Of a DNA stretch of 64,000 bases, positions 57,547-64,000 are shown one piece after another (position 1 is the first letter of the stretch; the number at the start of each line of letters is the position of its first letter). Below the pieces are notes generated by a model, which searched no databases, had not been told where the DNA came from, and worked only from the letters and a program-made list of their open reading frames with translations. A program made the position numbers and the translations under genes. The DNA comes from Haematobia irritans (taxonomy: Eukaryota > Arthropoda > Insecta > Diptera > Muscidae). The stretch spans positions 46,179,096 through 46,243,095 of the forward strand of contig NC_134400.1 of the NCBI RefSeq assembly GCF_050003625.1, in the 5' to 3' direction.

Positions 57547-58530
57547 ATAGAACATCAAATTCAGCTCAACTGAATTAAATTTTCTATAGAACACCTAATT
57601 AAGCTGCATCGAATTGAAGATTTTCGATAGAAACTATAATTTATTTTTACTAAATGAAAGATTCTCTACAGAAAATCTAATTCAGCTGCACTGAATTAAA
57701 TATTTTCTAAAGAAAATCTAACTCAGTTCAACTAAAATAAATTTTCTATAGAAAACCTAATTAAGCTTCACGGAATTAAAGATTTTAAAGCAAAGGCCGA
57801 ATAAATACGTGAATAATTCAGTTTGACAAAATTTTCTATAGCAATAAAATTTGACAACATTTTCTATAGAAATAAAATTTTGACAAAATTTTCTATAGAA
57901 ATAAAATTTTGACAAAATGTTGTATATTAATAAAATTTTGACAAAATTTTTTATAGTAATAAAGTTTTTGAAAAAATTTTCTACAGAAATAAAATCTTGA
58001 CAAAATCTTCTATAGTAATAAAATTTAAAAAAAAAAATTTTACAGTAATAAAATTTTGACAATATTTTCTATAGAAATCAAATTTTTGTAGATTATTGTT
58101 GGAGATCGGCTATATATAACTATAGACCGATATGGACCAATTTTGGCATGGTTGTTAGCGGCCATATACTAGCGCAATGTACCAAATTTCACCACGTACC
58201 AAATTTCAACCGGGTCGGATGAATTTTGCTCCTCCCATAGCTAAGGAGGTCAAATCGGTTTAAATGGGTGTTATATATGTAATTAAGACTATAGAACATC
58301 AAATTCAGCTCAACTGAATTAAATTTTCTATAGAACACCTAATTAAGCTGCACCGACTTAAAGATTTTCGATAGAAAATATAATTTATCTTTACTAAATG
58401 AAAGATTCTCTACAGAAAATCTAATTCAGCTGCACTGAATTAAACATTTTCTAAAGAAAATCTAACTCAGTTCAACTAAAATAAATTTTCTATAGAAAAC
58501 CTAATTAAGCTTCACGGAATTAAAGATTTT
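57547..58530 (+). repeat. 240-bp direct repeat flanking a foreign block
   Basis: 57547-57786 and 58291-58530 match at a constant offset of 744 with only a handful of substitutions and no indel. Between them lies a CTATAG array fragment (reverse orientation) plus a HINE-1 piece that are not part of the 41-bp array. Confidence 0.85.
57792..58289 (-). repeat. CTATAG array plus HINE-1 fragment, sister of 62986-63674
   Basis: Opens AAAGGCCGAATAAATACGTG and closes ATATATGTAATTAAGAC, as does 62986-63674. It lacks the ~215-bp hammerhead-bearing insert found in the sister and so shows the empty site. Confidence 0.8.
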
Positions 58531-59150
58531 CTATAGTAAATATATTATTCAATGCAGCTAAATTTGATCCATAGAAAATATATTATTCAGAAAAGCTGAA
58601 TTAGATTTTCTACAGAAAATCTTTAATTGGGGACAGCTGAATTAGATTTTCTATACAACATCTTCAATTCAGGACAGCTGAATTAAATTTTCTATAGAAA
58701 ATCTTTCATTCAGAATTGCTGAATTAAAATTTAACCTAATTCATCTCAACTGAATTAAAGATTTAATTAAAGAAAATTTAATTCAGCTCAACTGAATTAA
58801 ATTTTCTATTGAAAACCTAATTAAGCTGCACCAAAATAAAAATTTTCGATAGAAAGTATAATTTATCTTTACTAAATTAAAGATTCTCTATAGAAAACCT
58901 AATTCAGCTGTACAACTGAATTAAAGATTTTCTATAGAAAATCTAATTCAGCTCAACTGAATTAAATTTTCTATTGAAAACCTAATTAAGCTGCACCAAA
59001 ATAAAAATTTTCGATAGAAAGTATAATTTATCTTTACTGAATTAAAGATTCTCTATAGGAAATCTAATTCAGCTGTACTGAATTAAAAATTTTCTATAAA
59101 AAATCTAATTCTGCTGTTCTGAATTAAAGATTTGCTATAGCAAATCTAAC

Positions 59151-59725
59151 TACCCAGCAAAAAAGCGTCGCCAAAAAATAATGAAAATGTTCTTTTGGGA
59201 TCCGGAAGTGGTGCATAATTGACGCAGAAGCGATGAATTTAACATGGGCTTGTCATAGGACGGAAGTTCTCCATTTCAACAGCCGTTGCACTGAATTTGC
59301 ATCACTTCTTTAGGTGTAATCCGAATTCAGTGTTTTGGATGTAAATTAAAAAATTCTGTTATATTTTGTCAAATAAATAATTTTTATAATTTTTTATAAT
59401 TTTTAATGGATTCTAACGCTTGTTGGAAACGTTTGACCTCAAATATTTTCAAAAATTCACATTTTTTTCAGATTGAATTTAGCATTTTTTTCGACAAAAT
59501 TTAAATTATTTGTACCATTCTATGAATTCTTAATCTGTTTTTAACCTATTTGAAACAAAAAAGTTAAAATTACCCATTAAAAGTATGAACAAATCAAGTT
59601 ATAAAAAATTGAATTAAAAGAACTTCCTGGGTAGTTAAAATAAAGAACATCAATGGGAGTGCATCTTCTGGAAGTGCTTTTAAAGCTGTGCCTTTGGAAG
59701 AACTTCCAATTTTTTTTGCTGGGTA
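59151..59725. mobile_element. CCCAGCAA-type MITE
   Basis: Ends TACCCAGCAAAAAAGCG and TTTTTTTTGCTGGGTA are inverted (about 14 bp). With TA as target the core is CCCAGCAA...TTGCTGGG. Inserted in the 41-bp array, whose units resume on both sides. No coding capacity. Confidence 0.75.
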
Positions 59726-60037
59726 GTTAAAGATTTTCTATCTTTAATTCAGCCTGACTGTATGTATATAGTTCAGATGTAAAAAACAAAAGATTTTATA
59801 TAGAAAATCATGTTCAGCAGTAATACACAGCCAGATTCAATATCTGGCTGTGTATTACAGTTTCTACAGAAAATCTAATTCAGCTGAGGCTGACTTAAAG
59901 AGTTGTTTATAGAAAATTTTATTCGGCCAAGCTGAGTTAGATATTTGCTATAGAAAATTTAATTCAGCCAGGCTGAATTAAAGATTTTCGATAGAAAATT
60001 TTGTCTTAAGGTAAAGATTTTCTATAGAAACATTTAT

Positions 60038-60635
60038 TCATCCACGTTTTCTTTAAATTTTTTTTAATTACCATAATTGTTGGTTATCCTTAAAGGGATC
60101 ACATTTATGTGTATCACTGTATTTAACCCTTTTTGCCTTAACGCTGTTCTCTCTTGTGTTATGACTTTCACATGTTTTATCCGCCGCTTGTTTTTTGAGC
60201 CACAGTTCATAAAACTTCTACTTGATTTCAATTATCCTCCTAATTTTGCTATACAAAATTTAATTCAGTCAGGCTGAATTAAAGTCTTTCTATGGAAAGT
60301 TTTATTCAGACAGGCTGAATTAAAGATTTTCGATAGAAAATTTTATCTTAAGGTAAAGATTTTCTATAGAAAAATTTATTCTGCTAGGCTAAATTTAAGA
60401 TTTTCTATAGAAAAATTTTTTCATCCATGTTTTCTTTAGAACATTTTTTAATTACCATAATTTTTGGTTATCCTGAAAAGCATCACATTTATCTGTATCA
60501 CTGTATTTAACCTTTTTTGCCTTAACGCTGTTCCCTCTTGTGTTATGACTTTCACAACTTTTATCCGCCGCTTGTTTTTTTTTTTTGAGCCACAGTTCAT
60601 AAAACTTCTACTTGATTTCAATTATCCTCCTATTT
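60038..60635 (+). repeat. 383-bp-offset direct duplication of a unique segment
   Basis: 60038-60240 and 60421-60630 share GCCTTAACGCTGTT...CTTGTGTTATGACTTTCAC and TTGAGCCACAGTTCATAAAA. The 60077-60277 and 60464-60814 frames arise from these. The ~180 bp between are 41-bp-array units. Confidence 0.85.
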
Positions 60636-61160
60636 TTACTCCTTACCAGATGCACAGCATTCATTATCGAAAATCTTTAGTGCTCGAACTTTTTCTATGG
60701 GCGGGCACTTGCTACCCGAACCCAACGCACGCACACACACACAATTATTTGCTTTATTTATGCGAGAGTGGAAAAGGAAAAAACGAGGTTAACTTTTACA
60801 ACGACCATTGTTGACAAACCCTTCAACTTGTCGCTCTTTTACACATGGGACTATGAAGTGAACTGCTAAATTGCTTTAGCTGAGCTTTTTTTCGTAAGAG
60901 CTGTTGGGGTTATTGTCGGTTTATTTTTAAGCTCGGGTAACATTGGTAGTGTATGGTAGTAGGGGGGTTGATGTCGCGGCAGTGATCTCGTTATGAGGTT
61001 TATATTGCTCATAATCGCGTAGAACATTTGTTTGTATTACGTAACGCAATGTACATGAGAGTGATGTGTGAGTTTGTATGCATGAGTTCCTATGATGGCA
61101 TGCGAAGCCATTTCTATAAAATACCTTAATAAATGTCAACAACAGTAATTAATTTATATG
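60636..61160. other. Unique non-coding DNA
   Basis: A short (CA)n at 60731-60742; no gene recognised. Confidence 0.4.
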
Positions 61161-61162
61161 TA

Positions 61163-62776
61163 CACAGAAACAAAAGTGTTGCAATTGAAAAGTTGATTGA
61201 AACGTTTTCAATCAGAAAAGAATTGATAATGTTTAAAATTTTTAATTAATACATTAATTATTCTAATTAGAAACAAGTAAGTAAAGTCTAAAGTCGGGCG
61301 GGGCCGACTATATTATACCCTTCACCCCTATGTAGGCCAAAATTTGTGTTACCATCTCAACTACTTCACATTTGCTGGAAGCTGTATAAAGGAGACAATT
61401 TTTTTACTTCTACAAAATCTCTAGAATTAAAATTTAAATCGGCTAACGCTACCCAGTTAATTGGAGGAAACTTCCATTGAAAATGGGTCGAAAATGTGTA
61501 ACAGTCTACCATATTTCCCCATGTCTGGTGTACGTATATATGGGAGCTATATATAATCTGAACCGATTTTCTGCTATCCCCCCTGGTCATATGAGTGCAA
61601 ATCGGACGGAAGATATATAAGGGAGCCATATCTAAATCTGAACCGATTTCAACCAAATTTGGCACAATTAACGATACTACTAAACGTACTCCTTGTGCGA
61701 AATTTGAAGCAAATCACGGCAAAACCCTGGATTTTGAGGCCATATAAGTTCAAATCGGACGAAAGATATATATGGAAGCTATATCTAAATCTGAATCGAT
61801 TTTGACCATATTTGGCACATACAATAGTATCGTTAAAAGTACCGCTTGTACAAAATTTGAAATAAGTCAGGGCAAAACTCTGGCTTTTGAGACCATATAA
61901 GTCCAAATCGGGCGAAAGATATATATGTGAGCTATATCTAAATCTGAACCGATTTTAAAAAAAAATTTGACACACTTAACTATACTATTAAACGTACCCC
62001 TTATGCAAAATTTGAAGCAAATCACGGCAAAACTCTGGCTTTTGTGGCCATATAAGTTCAAATCGGTCGAAAGATATATATGGGAGCTATATCTAAATTT
62101 CAACCGATTTCAATCAAATTTACCAAGCATTGGTAGAATGTCAATTCTACCCTCTGTGCAAAATTTCACGAAGATCGGTAGTAAACTTTGGCCTCTGTGG
62201 TCATATGGGTCTAAATCGGACGAAAGATATATATGGGAGCTATATCTAAATCTGAACCGATTTGGCTGATATTTTACAAGATTTTCGAGATTCATAAAAT
62301 ATTTGGATGTACGGTATTTCAAGAAAATCGGTTGTGAAACACGCTAACTATGACCAAATCAGGGATATATATATATGACAGCTATATCTAAATCTGAACC
62401 GATTTTTTCCAAAACCAATAGCGATTGTCTCTGTCCCAAGAAACAGCCCTATGCCAAATTTGAGGACGATCGGACTTAAATTGCGAGTTGAACTTTGTGC
62501 ACAAAATTACATATACAGACAGACGGACGGACAGACAGACAGACAGACGGACATCGCTAAATCGACTCAGAATTTAATTCTAAGCCGATCGGTATACTAA
62601 AAGATGGGTCTATGACCACTATTTCTTAGCGTTACATACAAATGCACAAACTTATTATACCCTGTACCACAGTAGTGGTGAAGGGTATAAAAATATCACC
62701 AAAATATATTGCCGATTAAAAAGTTGATTAAAGTTGAAGACGCAATCAATAATCAAGTTCTAAAATCCAATTATAA
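61163..62776. mobile_element. CACAG-type MITE fragments around HINE-2
   Basis: Left part 61163-61273 starts CACAGAAACAAAAGTG after TA; right part 62691-62776 has ATCACCAAAATATATTGCCG like the left interior of the copy at 11068. The right terminus is missing where HINE-1 begins. Confidence 0.6.
61274..62690 (-). mobile_element. HINE-2 copy, minus strand, complete
   Basis: Hairpin AGTCGGGCGGGGCCGACT (61293-61310), central units at 61540-62280, a GGAC/GACA tract at 62517-62553, and 5' end ACCCTTCACCACTACTGTGG (inverse, 62660-62680). Its 5' module matches the copy at 18828 more closely than that at 11214-12880. Confidence 0.87.
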
Positions 62777-62985
62777 CAAGTATATATGGCCGTAAGTTCG
62801 GTCAGGCCGAATCTTATGTATCCTCCACCATGGATTGCATAGAAACTTGTACTAAAGACTGTCATCCACAATCGAATTACTTTGGTTGCGGTAACACTTG
62901 CCCATGGCAAGGTATCTTAAAACATTTTAACACCGTGTTCAATTGTAAGTTAAGTTAGTCCATATGGGGTATATATTAAACAAAA
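62777..62985 (-). mobile_element. HINE-1 3' end fragment
   Basis: ACAAGTATATATGGCCGTAA then TTCGGTCAGGCCGAA (hairpin with one changed base, 62799-62813) and CCACCATGGATTGCATAGAA. Stops at 62985, where the CTATAG block begins. Confidence 0.8.
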
Positions 62986-63076
62986 AAAGGCCGAATAAAT
63001 ACGTAAATAATTCAGTTTGACAAAATTTTCTATAGCAATAAAATTTGACAACATTTTCTATAGAAAAAAAATTTTG

Positions 63077-63290
63077 TTGTTGTTTTTTATTTCAGCTTAA
63101 AACCATACATTGACTAAACTACAAGAGTAGCTTAACCAACAGAGGAAAAGAATGTTTGTCAAATTTATTTGGGCAAAGCCCTATAGACTGCAAGATGGTT
63201 GGATGGACGCACGTTTCGGAATTACCACATTCCTCATCAGCATCCTCTACTTGCAGCAAAACTATCAACCAATTATCAGAATAAATTCAG
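63077..63290 (-). mobile_element. Retroelement fragment carrying a hammerhead (Penelope-like?)
   Basis: Absent from the sister block at 57792-58289, so it behaves as an insertion. On minus: GCCTGAATTTATTCTGATAA, then the hammerhead (63256-63188), a small GGGC-TTT-GCCC hairpin (63181-63171 region), and an A/CAA-rich end (GAAATAAAAAACAACAACAA). Minimal type I hammerheads are established in Penelope-like elements, but no reverse transcriptase or GIY-YIG domain is here, so the class is inferred. Confidence 0.6.
63188..63256 (-). ncRNA. Type I hammerhead ribozyme
   Basis: A self-cleaving RNA motif. On minus, in order: stem I 5' arm CTGCAAG (63250-63256), internal loop TAGA, GGATG (63241-63245); core CTGATGA (63234-63240); stem II GGAAT/ATTCC (63229-63233 with 63218-63222) closed by loop GTGGTA; core GAAA (63214-63217); stem III ACG/CGT with a two-base loop (63207-63214); cleavage triplet GTC ending at 63206; stem I 3' arm CATCC (63201-63205), loop AACCAT, CTTGCAG (63188-63194). 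Every conserved core base is present and all pairs are canonical. Predicted cut is between 63206 and 63205. The tiny stem III is typical of the form in Penelope-like elements, which often cleave better as dimers. Confidence 0.9.
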
Positions 63291-63470
63291 GCAAAATTTT
63301 CTATAGAAATAAAATTTTGACAAAATTTTGTATATTAATAAAATTTTGACAAAATTTTTTATAGAAATAAAATTTTGACAAAATTTTCTACAGAAATAAA
63401 ATCTTGACAAAATTTCTATAGTAATAAAATTTTTACAATATTTTCTATAGAAATCAAATTTTTGTAGATT

Positions 63471-64000
63471 ATTTTTGGGGATCGGCTATATATAACTATA
63501 GACCGATATGGACCAATTTTGGCTTGGTTGCTAGCGGCCATATATTAGCGCAATGTACCAAATTTCAACACGTACCAAATTTCAACCGGGTCGGATGAAT
63601 TTTGCTCCTCCAATAGCTATGGAGGTCAAATCTGGGAATCGGTTTAAATGGGGGTTATATATGTAATTAAGACCGGTATGGACCCATTTTTGCATAGTTG
63701 TTAGAGACCATATGCTAACACCACGTACCAAATTTCAACCGGATCGGGTGAATTTTGCTCTTCCAAGGGGCTCCGGAGGCCAAATCTGGGGATCGGTTTA
63801 TATGGGGGCTACATATAATTATGGACAGATATGGACCAATTCCTGCATGGTTGTCAAAGACCATATAATAACACCACGTACCAAATTTCAACCGAATTGG
63901 ATGAATTTTGCTTATCCATGAGGCTCCGGAGGACAAATCTGGAGATTGGTTTATATGAGGGCTATATATAATTATGGACCGATGTGGACCAATTTTGACA
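63471..64000 (-). mobile_element. HINE-1 fragment, running off the window
   Basis: Minus-strand central units (TCGGTTTATATGGGGGCTAC at 63793-63812). First ~200 bp match 58085-58289. The frames at 63712-63936 on both strands are repeat translations. Confidence 0.8.

Larger units (their letters stand above)
57140..60036. repeat. ~41-bp palindromic AATTCAGCTG array
   Basis: Units combine AATTCAGCTG...CTGAATTAAA with GATTTTCTATAGAAAATC, both palindromic, so the array reads the same on both strands and can form many hairpins. The TTTCTATAGAAA core is shared with the 29-bp arrays. Interrupted by a foreign block at 57792-58289 and a MITE at 59151-59725. No coding. Confidence 0.85.
62986..63470 (-). 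repeat. CTATAG-core array, reverse orientation, with insert
   Basis: About 10 units of TTTTCTATAGAAATAAAATT, split by a ~215-bp insert at 63077-63290. Sister of 57792-58085. Confidence 0.85.

Noticed and set aside
57140..60036. Repeated hairpins as microRNA clusters
   Set aside because: The hairpins come from a palindromic tandem repeat and are AT-only stems without conserved mature arms.

Overview
The window reads as non-coding DNA from a calyptrate fly, most likely a muscid (Haematobia, Stomoxys or Musca type). The clues are AT-rich DNA, a Himar1-type mariner whose left terminal repeat matches the horn-fly consensus as I know it, thousands of bases of arrays built on a CTATAG core, many DINE-1/HINE-like Helitron derivatives with (GTCY)n tracts, and a tRNA-derived SINE with a TAACC-type tail. 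I found no host protein-coding exon, rRNA gene or CRISPR array. The long reading frames are decayed transposon proteins or artefacts of tandem repeats. A strong recursive-splice-site motif at 43238-43279 (+) suggests the window may lie inside a very long intron transcribed left to right.

Layout. 1-3110: HINE remnants, two SINEs, a composite repeat carrying two divergent tRNA-like modules, and a (TA)n tract. 3629-5942: transposon-like unit filled with about 65 copies of a 29-bp repeat. 5943-7190: unique DNA. 7190-9366: tandem repeat and HINE-1. 9367-11067: unique. 11068-13157: MITE split by HINE-2. 13160-15030: ~270-bp satellite. 15030-17184: unique plus a MITE. 17185-18696: HINE-1. 18828-23937: HINE-2 split by head-to-tail HINE-3 and HINE-1. 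23938-25380: unique. 25380-29240: old degenerate array split by HINE-3. 29258-29957: old SINE and composite repeat. 31149-32936: MITEs, including a piggyBac-type element. 33000-34855: second large 29-bp array. 35515-37434: array, Tc1-like DD37E transposon, hAT-type MITE. 38484-40650: R1-like LINE interrupted by HINE-1 and mariner pieces. 40975-43113: complete non-autonomous hAT with an 8-bp duplication. 43122-43998: unique DNA with the splice motif. 43999-50420: LINEs of two families with nested SINE and MITE. 51780-56270: ~190-bp satellite interrupted by Himar1-type mariner, SINE and composite repeat. 57140-60635: 41-bp palindromic array. 61163-64000: MITE, HINE-2, HINE-1 and an array that contains a hammerhead ribozyme.

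Relations between elements. The SINE and the LINE fragment at 43999-44600 share their last ~40 conserved bases and a TAACC-repeat tail, which points to a LINE/SINE mobilisation pair. The R1-like LINE, mariners and Tc1 element are all broken by frameshifts, stops, deletions or insertions, so nothing here looks autonomous now. The best candidate for a still-folding functional RNA is the type I hammerhead at 63188-63256 on the minus strand; every core position fits and stem I extends by two helices. It probably comes from a Penelope-like element.
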